From assembly GCA_021791345.1 (NCBI GenBank), contig JAJYWT010000060.1:1-56810 (forward strand): a stretch of DNA of 56,810 nucleotides, given 5' to 3'. Below, one piece after another: positions 25,003 to 33,774 of the stretch. Both the position numbers and the translations under genes were made by a program. The stretch is from a bacterium (lineage in GTDB: Bacteria > Chloroflexota > Dormibacteria > UBA8260 > Bog-877). The notes beneath the pieces were generated by a model. The model searched no databases, was not told the origin of the DNA, and saw nothing but the letters and a program-made list of their open reading frames with translations. Each line of letters opens with the position of its first letter. Position 1 is the first letter of the stretch.

Positions 25003-26010
25003 CTAACCGAAGTCCACCTCCGGTGGCACCGCCGAGATCCCGGCCCGCTGACCGCTGCCGGCGGCCTCGTCGTCAGCCAACAGCCGGTCCACGTACGCGG
25101 CCGGGTCGAAGTCGGCCAGATCGGACCGGTCCTCACCGAAACCTATCAGCTTGACGGGAATCCGAAGTTCCCGCTCCACCTGCAGGAGATAGCCGCCGCG
25201 GGCGCTGCCGTCAAGTTTGGTCACGACCAGACCGGTCGCCTCCACGACCTCGCCGAACACGCGCGCCTGTGCGATCGCGTTGCCACCCACGTAGGCGTCG
25301 AGCACCAGCAGTGACTCCGCCGGCTGCCCCGGCAGCTGGCCCGCCACCACCCGCCGAATCTTCCCCAGCTCCTGCATGAGGTTGTCCTTGGTGTGCAGCC
25401 GTCCCGCGGTGTCAACCAGGACCACGTCGCGGCCGCGCGCCCTGGCGGCCGCGATGGCGTCGAAGACCACCGCCGCGGGGTCCGCTCCCTGCTGGTGGGC
25501 GACCACCTCGGCACCACTGGGTGCCACCATGCGCCGGAGCTGATCGATCGCGGCGGCGCGAAAGGTGTCGGACGCAGCCACCAGGCAGCTGAGTCCCTGC
25601 TGCTGGAGCCGAGTCGCCAGCTTGGCGACCGTGGTCGTCTTGCCAGACCCATTGACGCCCGCCACCAGCCACACGCAGGGAGTGCCGACCAGCGACAGCT
25701 CGCGGTCCAAGCCCTCCATCTGGGCCAGCATCTGCTGGCGCAGCGCCGCCAGCAGCTGATCCGAGGTGCGCAGCCGCTGGCGCGCCGTTTGCTCCCTCAA
25801 GCCCTCGACCAGATCCTCGGCCATGGACACCCCGCAGTCGCTGGCAAGCAGCAGCTCGAACAGTTCGTCGTAGAGCTCCTCCCCCGCCAGCTGGCCGAAG
25901 CGCAGGCGGGTCCGCAGCGTCTGCCCCATCTGGCTCGAGACCCGGTCCAGCCGAGCCGGCAGTCGGCGCCACCAGCGCCGCTTGGGGGTCTCCCGGGGGT
26001 CAGCCTCCAA
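25003..26010 (-). CDS. ftsY: Signal recognition particle receptor FtsY
   Basis: 335 aa if it begins at the TTG at 26010, which has GGTGGAGG upstream and overlaps the smc end by 11 nt; an ATG at 26061 (352 aa, 62-nt overlap) and one at 25929 are alternatives. The short basic N-terminus (RRWWRRLPARL) may aid membrane contact; the long acidic A domain of E. coli is missing. The NG domain has 'AGVNGSGKTTTVAKLA', 'AASDTFRAAAIDQL', 'VLVDTAGRLHT' and 'VTKLDGSARGG', then 'PVKLIGFGE'. It works with Ffh, two genes downstream. Confidence 0.94.
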   Translation of the reverse strand: MEADPRETPKRRWWRRLPARLDRVSSQMGQTLRTRLRFGQLAGEELYDELFELLLASDCGVSMAEDLVEGLREQTARQRLRTSDQLLAALRQQMLAQMEGLDRELSLVGTPCVWLVAGVNGSGKTTTVAKLATRLQQQGLSCLVAASDTFRAAAIDQLRRMVAPSGAEVVAHQQGADPAAVVFDAIAAARARGRDVVLVDTAGRLHTKDNLMQELGKIRRVVAGQLPGQPAESLLVLDAYVGGNAIAQARVFGEVVEATGLVVTKLDGSARGGYLLQVERELRIPVKLIGFGEDRSDLADFDPAAYVDRLLADDEAAGSGQRAGISAVPPEVDFG

Positions 26011-29000
26011 CCAGAGCCTCCACCAGCTCCTGTCCCCGCCGATCGCGCACCGACTGTCCATCCTCGGCCAGGCGGACCGACAGGACCCGGCTCGCCCCGC
26101 GGCCGTCCTGGGTCACCCCGTACAGCTGTGAAGCCCGCGCCATCGTGGTCAGGTTGTGAGTGATGACCAGAAACTGGCTCCGCTGCGCCCGCCGCTCCAG
26201 CACGCGGGCGAAGTTGGCGACATTGACCTCGTCAAGTGCCGCATCCACCTCGTCGAAGACGTAGAAGGGGCTGGGCGACACCTGTTGCAACGCCAGGACC
26301 AGCGCCAGCGCGGTCAGCGCCCGCTCGCCACCGGAGAGCATCGCCATGGGGATGACCCGCTTGCCCTGGGGCTGGACCTCCATCTCCACCCCCCAGCCAG
26401 TGTCGGGACCAGACTCGACTTTGAGCAGCGTCGCTCGGCCGGCCCCAAAGAGCTCTCGCCAGCTATCTTCGAACTCCCGCGTCACCCGCATCATCGCAGT
26501 CCTGAGCCGGGCTTCCACGAGCTGCTGCAGGTGGGTCCGCACCGCCTCGATGTCCTCACGGGCGGCGGTGGTGTCGGCGTGGGCAGCGCGCATGCCCTCG
26601 GTCTTGTCCAGCAGCTCTGCGAGCTGCCGAGGCGCGAGCTCATTGACCGGACCGAGAGCCTCCACCCGGTGTTCCAGTCGCGCCACCTCCTGCGCGGTCC
26701 GGGCCGGGTCGTCCGGTGGCCGGTCCTCGGTCATGGGCATGTCCCCCAGCCGGACGCGAGCCTCCTCCACCCGCAGGCGTTGCCCCGAAAGCTCCCGCTC
26801 CAACTGCTGAGTGGCCTCGGTCGCCTGGCCGAGCGTGGACTCGAGTTCCGCCCGTCGGCGCTCCAGCCGGGCCAGCTCCTGCAGCGGCTCGACCGCCAGG
26901 TCGACCCGCTCGGCGGGCGCCTGCACCTCCTGTTCCCCGAGCGCCTGCAGCTCTCTGGCGGCCTGTTCGGCCAGCGCCAGCGCGACCACGACCCCACTCT
27001 CCGCCCCCTCGACCCGGGCCCGGGCTGCCTGCTCTCGCTCCACCAGCCGCTGCTTGGCCTCGGCCTGCTGGCGCGCCCGCTGGGCGCGCTCCCGCTCGCG
27101 GATCTCCAATTCCACCAGCTCCAGCCGCGCCCGCTCGTGGGATGTTCTCTGTTCCTGCTCAGCGGCGATCAGCTGGTGCTCCAGAGCCAGCGCGGCCTCC
27201 AGGTCGGACCGCGCCGCCTGGCGGGACGCCTCCAGGCGGCGCTGCTCGTGCTCCAGCTCTTCCAGTTCAGCCTTCACCTTGGCGAGCTGGCTCCGGTCCC
27301 GCTCCTGCTCCTGCCGGACCGCCGCCGCGCGCTCACCAAGCTCCATCAGGCGCGTTCGCAACCTGGCCTCGGCCTGGCGCCGACTCTCCGCCCCGCTCAC
27401 CGCCCTTGCCAGGGCCTCACGCGCGCGGTCGACCGACTCACGCTGGCGTTGATGCTGGTCCCGGGCCCAGTCCAGCCGCGCCTGGGCCTCCGCCATCCGG
27501 ATCCGAATCAGGCTCAAATCGTGGTGAGCCTGGGCAGCGCGCCGCGCGGCCTGCAACTCTCCGACCGCGTGGGAGGGCGTCACCTCGAGCCCGCGGGCGA
27601 TCACGGTGCCATCCGGAAGCACTGCCCGCCCATGTGGGACGGCTTCCAGCCAGCTGGCGGCGGCCGCGCGGTCCTCGGCCAGTCCGATGTGCCCACAGAT
27701 CACCGCCACCGTGGCGAGATCCTCAGGCTCGCCCTCCAGCGCCAGCGCGAGGGGACGGCAGCCCGCCGGTGCCAACCACCCTTCCACCTCGTCTCCGGTG
27801 GGCCAGCAGACCACCTCGGCCGCGCCGCCCGCCCACTGCAAAGCCCTCCTGACGTCGTCCTCGGACCCGATCAGCGCCCCGCCGAGATCACCCAGTGCCG
27901 CCTCCACGGAGACGGTGTCCGCCTCGACTCTCGGACGCACGGCGACGCTGAGCGGCTGGAGTCTGACCTCCCCGCGGGCCGCAGCCTCGGCGATGGGGCG
28001 TCCCCGTCGCCGCTCCTCCAACAGGGCCTCCTGGGCCGCGACGGCCGCTGCGGATGCGCGTTCCTGGGCCGCGATCTGAATGGCCTCCGCCTCGCTGGCC
28101 CTGAGCACTTCCAGCGCGCTCGCCTCCTGCCTGACCGCCTGATCCAGCTCCTCCCGCTGCTGCCGGGCCCGCTCGGTCGCCTCCCGCGCCAGCTCGACAG
28201 CCTCGGCCAGCTCGGCGCGCGAGCCGGTGATGTCCGCCTCCACCTCCCGGACCAGAGCGGCAGCCTGATCCAAGTGGGAGCTGACGGCCTGAATCGACGC
28301 CCCTCGCTCCGCCTGCCCCTTCAAGTTGGCCGCCAGCTCCAGACCGAGATCACGCTCGCGGCGTTCGTGCTCGGTGATCTGCGGGCTCAGCTCGCGTCGC
28401 CGTGCCTCCAGCGCCAGGAGCTCGCCCGCCAACTCAGCCACCCGGGCCCGGCGGGCCTCCATGGCGTTCCCACCGTCGAGGGGGTCCCCATCCACAAAGT
28501 CGGCCAGCGCCCGCAGGTCAGCCCTGACCTCCTCCATCTGGGCCCTCGCCTCCGCCAGGGTCACCGCCGCCTGCTGGGCGCGCTCCCGCCACCTCTCCAG
28601 CGCAGCTTCCGCCTGCTGGACCCTGAGGGCCAGCCGCCCGCTGGCACGCTCACGCTCCAGCCGGCCCGCCTCGACCAGTTCCAGCCGCTGGCGCTCCAGG
28701 CGATAGTGGCTGTCGAAGTCCGCGAAGGCCCGCGCCGCCGACTCGCGACGCCGCCGCATGAGGTCCAGCTGGCGCTCCAACTGCCGCAAGTTGGCCAGCT
28801 CGGCCAGCCACGCCGCGCGCTCCAAACTCCCGCGCAGCCGCTGCAGCCGCTCCTTCAGCTCCCGGGCCTGGTCCGCCCGCCGTGCCTGCTCGCGCAGCTC
28901 CTCGAGCCGGGGCATGAGCTCCGCGAGCCGGCCGACCGAACCCTCCAGCCAGCGATCCAGCTCCTGGATTCGCCGGCGGCTGTCGTCGAGCAGCAGTTGG

Positions 29001-29509
29001 GTCCCGCGCACGCCGGCCGCCTCCTCGATCAGGTGACGGCGCTGCGTGGGAGTCGCCCGGATGATCGATTCGATGTCGTTCTGGGCGATGATTGCGTAGC
29101 CGGCCTGGGCCAGCCCGGTGGCATCCAGCAGCCGCCCCAGGTCGCGCAGCCGGATCCGACGGCCGTTGCGGCGGAATTCGCTGGCACCGTCTCGGAAGAC
29201 CCGTCTGGTGAGCGCCACCTCGACCTCCTCCACCGGGATCCGGCCGTCCTCGTTGTCGAACACAACGGTCACCTCCGCCATCCCCAGAGGAGCCCGCCGA
29301 TCGCCCCCGGAGAAGATGACCTGCTCCAGACGCTGACCCCTCAGCTCACGGGCGCCGGCCCCGCCCAGGACCAATCGGATCGCATCGACCAGGTTCGACT
29401 TCCCGCTGCCGTTGGGACCGACCACGGCGGTGATCCCATCTCCGAACTCCAACCACGCAGGGCTGGCAAAGCTCTTGAAGCCATGGACCTCGAGTCTGCT
29501 GACTCTCAT
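26000..29509 (-). CDS. smc: Chromosome segregation protein SMC
   Basis: 1169 aa, full-length SMC. The N-terminal head starts 'RLEVHGFKSFA' with Walker A GPNGSGKSN (about 32-40). Long coiled coils of Arg/Glu/Ala/Leu cover about 165-505 and 660-1000. The hinge (about 505-655) includes 'VEAALGDLGGALIGSEDD'. The C-terminal head has the ABC signature LSGGERALTAL (near 1055) and Walker B 'FYVFDEVDAALDEVNV' (near 1083). It loads and compacts DNA with ScpAB, which are not in the window. The ATG overlaps the rnc stop by 4 nt. Confidence 0.97.
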   Translation of the reverse strand: MRVSRLEVHGFKSFASPAWLEFGDGITAVVGPNGSGKSNLVDAIRLVLGGAGARELRGQRLEQVIFSGGDRRAPLGMAEVTVVFDNEDGRIPVEEVEVALTRRVFRDGASEFRRNGRRIRLRDLGRLLDATGLAQAGYAIIAQNDIESIIRATPTQRRHLIEEAAGVRGTQLLLDDSRRRIQELDRWLEGSVGRLAELMPRLEELREQARRADQARELKERLQRLRGSLERAAWLAELANLRQLERQLDLMRRRRESAARAFADFDSHYRLERQRLELVEAGRLERERASGRLALRVQQAEAALERWRERAQQAAVTLAEARAQMEEVRADLRALADFVDGDPLDGGNAMEARRARVAELAGELLALEARRRELSPQITEHERRERDLGLELAANLKGQAERGASIQAVSSHLDQAAALVREVEADITGSRAELAEAVELAREATERARQQREELDQAVRQEASALEVLRASEAEAIQIAAQERASAAAVAAQEALLEERRRGRPIAEAAARGEVRLQPLSVAVRPRVEADTVSVEAALGDLGGALIGSEDDVRRALQWAGGAAEVVCWPTGDEVEGWLAPAGCRPLALALEGEPEDLATVAVICGHIGLAEDRAAAASWLEAVPHGRAVLPDGTVIARGLEVTPSHAVGELQAARRAAQAHHDLSLIRIRMAEAQARLDWARDQHQRQRESVDRAREALARAVSGAESRRQAEARLRTRLMELGERAAAVRQEQERDRSQLAKVKAELEELEHEQRRLEASRQAARSDLEAALALEHQLIAAEQEQRTSHERARLELVELEIRERERAQRARQQAEAKQRLVEREQAARARVEGAESGVVVALALAEQAARELQALGEQEVQAPAERVDLAVEPLQELARLERRRAELESTLGQATEATQQLERELSGQRLRVEEARVRLGDMPMTEDRPPDDPARTAQEVARLEHRVEALGPVNELAPRQLAELLDKTEGMRAAHADTTAAREDIEAVRTHLQQLVEARLRTAMMRVTREFEDSWRELFGAGRATLLKVESGPDTGWGVEMEVQPQGKRVIPMAMLSGGERALTALALVLALQQVSPSPFYVFDEVDAALDEVNVANFARVLERRAQRSQFLVITHNLTTMARASQLYGVTQDGRGASRVLSVRLAEDGQSVRDRRGQELVEALVGG

Positions 29510-30849
29510 GGCTCAGCGGTGGTGCCTCGACCGGAACGTCGACGGCCCCCCCGATGCCCCCGATGGGTGCGCCGCTTTGGGGCTCCTTCCGTCGGCTCCG
29601 CCGCCTCGCCCGGGGCCGACCCGGTCGCAACTGGCTGAGGCATGGACGCCCCCGCGCTCTCGGCCATCGGGATCGCCGGCTGAGCAGCGTCCGCCCCAGA
29701 TTTCGCCGGACTGCGGCGGCGGCGCCGCCGGGCGGAGGTGGCGACCTCCGGGACCGGCGGCGTCAGCTCCGGCTCCACCGCGATGGCCGGCTCCGACGCT
29801 GCCGAACCGACCGCGACTCCGGCAGCCCGCGAAGAGCGACGTCGCCGCGGCTTGGGGGCCGGGGCCTCCCCCGAAGAGGCGCCCTGCTCGTCTTTGGATG
29901 CGGCTGAAACCTGGCCAGCCACTGTGCGACGGCGGCTGGGGCGGCGCGTGGAGCCCGCGCCGTCGGTGGTCGCGGTGCGTCCCTCGGCCTCCGGTCGCGC
30001 CGAGCTTGGGGCGGTGGGCTCTGCAGCTGATGGCCCGGCGGGGTCCGCCGGGCTCGATGCGGGCGTGGTCTCCGGAACCACCGCGGTGGTGGCCAAGCTG
30101 GCGGCGGCCGACGGAGCCGGGCGCGAGCGTCGCCGACGCTTCTTGGAAACCGGTGCCACCAGGAGATCGATGGCGGCACGCGCCGCCGCCTGCTCCGCCG
30201 CCTGTTTGGTCCCCGCCCGCCCCTCGCCGAGGGTGCCCTGGCCATCCACCGAGACCTGGGAGACGTACTGCCTGGTCCTGGGGTCGCCGCCGGCGGGGAC
30301 GGTGCGGTACTGGGGCGGAGCTCCAAACCGCTCCTGCGCCAGCGCCTGCAGCCGGCCCTTGAAGTTGGGGTCGGTCCAGGCGCTGAGGTCCTCGATCCGG
30401 GACAGGAACACTCGCCCCGCCTTGCGGTACCCCTGGTCCAGGAAGATGGCGCCCACCAACGCCTCGAATGCATTGGCGTGCAGCGAGGTCAGCCGCCGGG
30501 CGCCCGACTTGGCGGCGCCGCGGCCCAGGCGCAGCGTCTCCCCGAGCCGGAGCTGCTCGCCCAGCCGCGCCAGCGCGACCGTGCTCACCAACGAGGAGCG
30601 CATCTGGGTCAGCTGGCCCTCATCGTAGTTGGGGAAGCGATTGAAGAGGTACTCCCCGGCCACCAGTTCCAGCACCGCGTCACCCAGATACTCCAGCCGC
30701 TCGTTGTCGCGCCCCTGGTCACCGCGCTCGTTGATCCAGGAGGTGTGGGTCATGGCCTCCCGGAGCAGTTCTCGGCGCTTGAACCTCAGCCCCAGGCGGG
30801 TCTGGAGCTCGTCGAGCCTCGACTCGGCCTCCCTCTCCTGCTGAGCCAA
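29506..30849 (-). CDS. rnc: Ribonuclease III with very long Arg/Ala/Pro/Ser-rich C-terminal tail
   Basis: About 447 aa from the TTG at 30849, against roughly 225-250 for ordinary RNase III. The catalytic domain has 'LREAMTHTSW', the signature NERLEYLGDAVLELV, and 'AFEALVGAIFLDQGY'. The dsRNA-binding domain follows: 'DPNFKGRLQALAQERFG' to 'GTKQAAEQAAARAAIDLLV'. Then ~215 residues of low-complexity sequence with repeated basic clusters (KKRRRR, RRPSRRR, KPRRRRSSR, RRRRRR, GHRGGRRRSGRG). The start is uncertain: there is no ATG/GTG after the acpP stop, and GAGGAG abuts the TTG. It matures rRNA and cleaves dsRNA; the tail's role is unknown. Confidence 0.9.
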   Translation of the reverse strand: MAQQEREAESRLDELQTRLGLRFKRRELLREAMTHTSWINERGDQGRDNERLEYLGDAVLELVAGEYLFNRFPNYDEGQLTQMRSSLVSTVALARLGEQLRLGETLRLGRGAAKSGARRLTSLHANAFEALVGAIFLDQGYRKAGRVFLSRIEDLSAWTDPNFKGRLQALAQERFGAPPQYRTVPAGGDPRTRQYVSQVSVDGQGTLGEGRAGTKQAAEQAAARAAIDLLVAPVSKKRRRRSRPAPSAAASLATTAVVPETTPASSPADPAGPSAAEPTAPSSARPEAEGRTATTDGAGSTRRPSRRRTVAGQVSAASKDEQGASSGEAPAPKPRRRRSSRAAGVAVGSAASEPAIAVEPELTPPVPEVATSARRRRRRSPAKSGADAAQPAIPMAESAGASMPQPVATGSAPGEAAEPTEGAPKRRTHRGHRGGRRRSGRGTTAEP

Positions 30850-30899
30850 CTCCTCGGGGGTGGTCCGGGAGCGCCGACGCCGGGCCGGCGCCGCCGGCG

Positions 30900-31148
30900 T
30901 CAGCTCGTCAGGTCCAGGTGCTCCTTGACGTAATCCCAGGCTTGACCCACGGTCTGAATCTTCTCCGCGTCCTCGTCCGGAATCTCCATGCCGTAGGCCT
31001 CCTCGAAGGCCATGATCAGCTCCACCAGATCCAGGGAATCCGCGTTCAGGTCCTCCACGAAGTTCGCCTCGGGCGTCACCTGTTCCAGCTCCACCCCGAG
31101 CTGCTCCACCACTATCCCCTGAAACCCTTCCCAGGTCGTGTCTGCCAT
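30900..31148 (-). CDS. acpP: Acyl carrier protein
   Basis: 82 aa from the ATG at 31148, with an AGGGG SD. '[20 protein letters not shown]' contains the DSL serine for 4'-phosphopantetheine attachment; flanking helices are acidic, as in all ACPs. It carries growing fatty acyl chains. It lies between fabD (388 nt upstream) and rnc, the usual position, but no fabF/fabG is present here. Confidence 0.95.
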   Translation of the reverse strand: MADTTWEGFQGIVVEQLGVELEQVTPEANFVEDLNADSLDLVELIMAFEEAYGMEIPDEDAEKIQTVGQAWDYVKEHLDLTS

Positions 31149-31536
31149 CTTTACCCCTCGTTGCGCGGCGCTTGGCCGCCTGGTTGCCAGTTCTAGTCCC
31201 GCCTGCATCCGCCGACCCGGGGGAGCCACCTCCGGCCGGTCTCGGTTGCGCTTGTCGCGAATCGGGCTCCGGCTGCGACCGCTGGCCGCTCAGCCGCTCG
31301 CCGGGCAATACGGTAAGGCCTTCGCTGGCAGCCGTGCCTGCACTGGACTCAGCCGCCACCCTCCCGGGGTCGGCAGGCCCGGCCGTGGATGACTTGGGGA
31401 TCTGACCCCCCACCAGGCGGCGAACGAAGGACTTCACCTGCTGGCGCCGAAGGGTACCCGGACGCTGGTGGAGCATGTCGGGGGCCGTCGCAACTCGACG
31501 GTCATTGTAGTCGGCGCCGCCGCTGCGCCACCCGGG
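31149..31536 (-). other. 388-nt gene-free gap inside the operon, between fabD and acpP
   Basis: In many bacteria this place is filled by fabG or fabF. Here no frame shows a recognisable protein on either strand and there is no U-tract terminator. It is much longer than the other gaps in this tightly packed block. The - strand reading 'RRQQVKSFVRRLVGGQIPKS' lacks homology that I recognise. Confidence 0.35.
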
Positions 31537-32487
31537 TCACCGCACTCCGATGTCGGCACCGAGCGCCGCCAGGGCGGCATCGACGCCGTCGGGAGAGCTG
31601 GCCGAGGCCACCCGGGAGGATGGGGCGATCCGGCGCACCAGCGCCCCCAGGGTGTTGCCGGGGCCGCACTCGAGAAAGTCGGTCGCGCCCGCCTGCGTCA
31701 GGGCCAGCACCGTCGTAGTCCACAGCACGGGGCTGGCGAGCTGTCTCGTCAAGCCGTCGCGCACCTCCTGCGCCGTCGTCGACAGCTGGCCCGAGCAGCC
31801 CGATGCCACCGGCCACCGCGGATCCCGGATCTTGACCTGGGCCAGCACCGCCGCGAAGGCCGCCGCGGCATCAGCCATCAGCGGCGAGTGAAAGGCCCCG
31901 CCAACGCTGAGCGGCACGACCCGGCGGGCACCGGCCTTCCTGGCGGCCTCCGCGGCAGCCTCGATCCCTGGCCGGCTGCCGGAGATGACCAGCTGCCCGG
32001 GACAGTTGTCGTTGGCGATCACGCAGATCTCACCGGCGGACTCCACCTGACGACAGATCTCCTCCATCGGCTGGCGCTCCAGCCCCAGCACGGCGGCCAT
32101 GGTCCCGTCGGGTGCCGCCGCCATCAGCCGGCCGCGCGCGATCACGAGGCGCATCCCGTCGGCAGGGTCGATAGCCCCGGCCACGGCCAGAGCGGTGTAC
32201 TCCCCGAGGCTGTGGCCAGCCCCGAATCGGGGGGCCACGCCGCGGCTGAGCACGATCCTTGCCAGTGCCACCCCGACGTAGTAGAGCGCCGGCTGGGCGA
32301 CCTCGGTCGGGCGCAGCTCCTCAGCCGTCCCGGCCACCAGAAGACGGTCGAGCGCCATCCCCTCCTGGCGAGCGACTTCGAGCAACTCCAAGTCGCATCC
32401 GTCCGCTATCAGAGCAGCCCCCATGCCCGCTTGCTGGGCGCCCTGACCCGGGAAGAGGAGGGCCAGTCCGGAGGAGACCCCGGTCAA
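31537..32487 (-). CDS. fabD: Malonyl-CoA:ACP transacylase
   Basis: 316 aa. Loads malonyl groups onto ACP for fatty-acid elongation. 'LLFPGQGAQQAGMG' opens the fold; the nucleophile Ser is in GHSLGEYTAL; 'GGAFHSPLM' carries the catalytic His; 'FLECGPGNTLGALVRR' closes it. TTG start with AAGG upstream. It lies 24 nt after rpmF and upstream of acpP, its protein substrate. Confidence 0.94.
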   Translation of the reverse strand: MTGVSSGLALLFPGQGAQQAGMGAALIADGCDLELLEVARQEGMALDRLLVAGTAEELRPTEVAQPALYYVGVALARIVLSRGVAPRFGAGHSLGEYTALAVAGAIDPADGMRLVIARGRLMAAAPDGTMAAVLGLERQPMEEICRQVESAGEICVIANDNCPGQLVISGSRPGIEAAAEAARKAGARRVVPLSVGGAFHSPLMADAAAAFAAVLAQVKIRDPRWPVASGCSGQLSTTAQEVRDGLTRQLASPVLWTTTVLALTQAGATDFLECGPGNTLGALVRRIAPSSRVASASSPDGVDAALAALGADIGVR

Positions 32488-32511
32488 CCTTGGACGGCCC
32501 GAGTGCGCGAA

Positions 32512-32688
32512 CTACTCAGTCGCGATGACCTCGCGGCCCTTGTAATAGCCGCAGTTGCCGCACACAGTGTGCGGGCGGCGCGGCCGACGGCAACGCGGGC
32601 ACGGAGCCAGGGAGGGAGCGGTGAGAGCCAGATGGGAGCGGCGGCGGTCGCGCCGGGCCTTGGGGATCCGTTCCTTGGGTAGAGCCAT
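32512..32688 (-). CDS. rpmF: 50S ribosomal protein L32 (zinc-binding form)
   Basis: 58 aa: ATG at 32688, TAG at 32512-32514. The N-terminus MALPKERIPKARRDRRRSH matches L32. The zinc ribbon is CPRC-(9)-CGNCG, with 'YYKGREVI' at the end. The rpmF-fabD-acpP linkage is conserved in bacteria. No SD is seen; a -10-like TAGACT lies about 11 nt before the start, so a local promoter is possible but weak. Confidence 0.93.
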   Translation of the reverse strand: MALPKERIPKARRDRRRSHLALTAPSLAPCPRCRRPRRPHTVCGNCGYYKGREVIATE

Positions 32689-32725
32689 AACGAGTTCGGA
32701 GTCTAGCAGGAAGCGGGGCGCACGC

Positions 32726-33259
32726 TCAGCGCCGCCTTCCCCGCCCCTTCGGCTTGTCCTCGGCCGAACCCTCGCGCCCCGCCTCCAGGGTCTCCAAGCC
32801 GCGCCTCACCTGGTTGAGCGCCGACGCGAGCTGAGTCTCCAGCTCCTCCATGCGCTCGCGGGCATAGTCGTCGGCATCCCGGCGCATCTTGCGGCTGCGC
32901 TCGCGCGCCTCGGTCAGGATCTCATCGGCCTCTGCGGTCGCGCGCCGACTGATCTCATGCTGATCGGTCATCCTCTCGGCCCGCTCCTGGGCGGCTGCGA
33001 GGACCTGCTCGGCCTGCTCCTGAGCCTCCCGCAGTCGCGACTCCCTGGTCTCCAACAGCATGCGGGACTCCTTGATCTCCTCCGGGAGACCGACCCTGAT
33101 CTGATCAAGGATGTCCAGCATCTCCTCCTCGTTGACCACGATGTTCGGAGTGAGCGGCACCCGGCGGCTCTGATTGACCAGGGACTCCAAACGGTCCAGC
33201 AGGTCCACGATCGATACCGGCTCGGGCTCGAGGTCGTATTCGTCGCTGCGGTCGCTCAT
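32726..33259 (-). CDS. DivIVA-like coiled-coil protein
   Basis: 177 aa. The N-terminal ~60 residues are globular ('VSIVDLLDRLESLVNQS', 'NIVVNEEEMLDILDQIRVGL'). A continuous charged coiled coil follows (about 60-160; 'REAQEQAEQVLAAAQERAER'), with a basic C-terminus GRGRRR. This matches the small DivIVA/SepF-neighbour or ATP-synthase-B-like proteins found between rpmF and coaD in actinobacteria (as Rv2927c in Mycobacterium). It may act in cell division or scaffold at the membrane; the function is inferred. 4-nt overlap with the coaD stop. Confidence 0.78.
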   Translation of the reverse strand: MSDRSDEYDLEPEPVSIVDLLDRLESLVNQSRRVPLTPNIVVNEEEMLDILDQIRVGLPEEIKESRMLLETRESRLREAQEQAEQVLAAAQERAERMTDQHEISRRATAEADEILTEARERSRKMRRDADDYARERMEELETQLASALNQVRRGLETLEAGREGSAEDKPKGRGRRR

Positions 33260-33774
33260 CTAGCCTCCTCAAATGGTTCGGGGATACCGGGGGCCGCCGG
33301 GGCCAAGCGCTGCCTGAGGGCGGCCTCGACCGACGGCGAGACCAGCCCCGAGATGCCGCCTCCGTGAGCGCAGACGTCCTTGATCAAAGACGAGCTCAGA
33401 AAGACGTTGGCGAAACCGGTGGTCAGAAAGACAGTGTGGACCCTGGGTTCCAGGCGGCGGTTCATCAGCGCCATCTGGAACTCGCTGTCAAGGTCGGAGA
33501 CCGCGCGGAGGCCCCTGATGATCACGGTCGCCTGCTGGGCCACGGCGAACGAAACGGCCAGCCCGGAGAAGTGTTCCACCTCCACCGAGCTGCCGGGGGG
33601 CAGACTCCGGCGCACCAGATCCGCCCGCTCCGCAGCCGAGAAGAGGTACGACTTGAGGGCGTTGTCGAGCACCCCGACCACCACCCGGTCAAAGATCTCG
33701 GCCGCGCGGGCGATGACGTCGAGATGGCCGTTGTGGATCGGGTCGAAGCTGCCAGGATAGACCGCTACCGTCAT
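33256..33774 (-). CDS. coaD: Pantetheine-phosphate adenylyltransferase
   Basis: 172 aa from the ATG at 33774 (ATGA overlap with the rsmD stop). Makes dephospho-CoA from phosphopantetheine and ATP. The nucleotidyltransferase motif is 'YPGSFDPIHNGHLDVI' (T/H-x-G-H), followed by 'QATVIIRGLRAVSDLDSEFQ' and the 'SSSLIKDV' (ISSS/T) motif. The rsmD-coaD pair is widespread. Confidence 0.95.
   Translation of the reverse strand: MTVAVYPGSFDPIHNGHLDVIARAAEIFDRVVVGVLDNALKSYLFSAAERADLVRRSLPPGSSVEVEHFSGLAVSFAVAQQATVIIRGLRAVSDLDSEFQMALMNRRLEPRVHTVFLTTGFANVFLSSSLIKDVCAHGGGISGLVSPSVEAALRQRLAPAAPGIPEPFEEAR

Noticed and set aside
26156..29638. A 1160-codon open frame on the + strand opposite smc
   Set aside because: Frame is an antisense shadow caused by high GC and Arg/Glu/Leu codon bias; Pro/Leu/Arg/Gly-rich translation without domains, while smc on the - strand is complete.
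30903..31476. N-terminal extension of RNase III running through acpP in another frame
   Set aside because: Low-complexity Gly/Arg sequence antiparallel to no family; acpP is a clear gene in the same stretch, so the rnc start must follow it.
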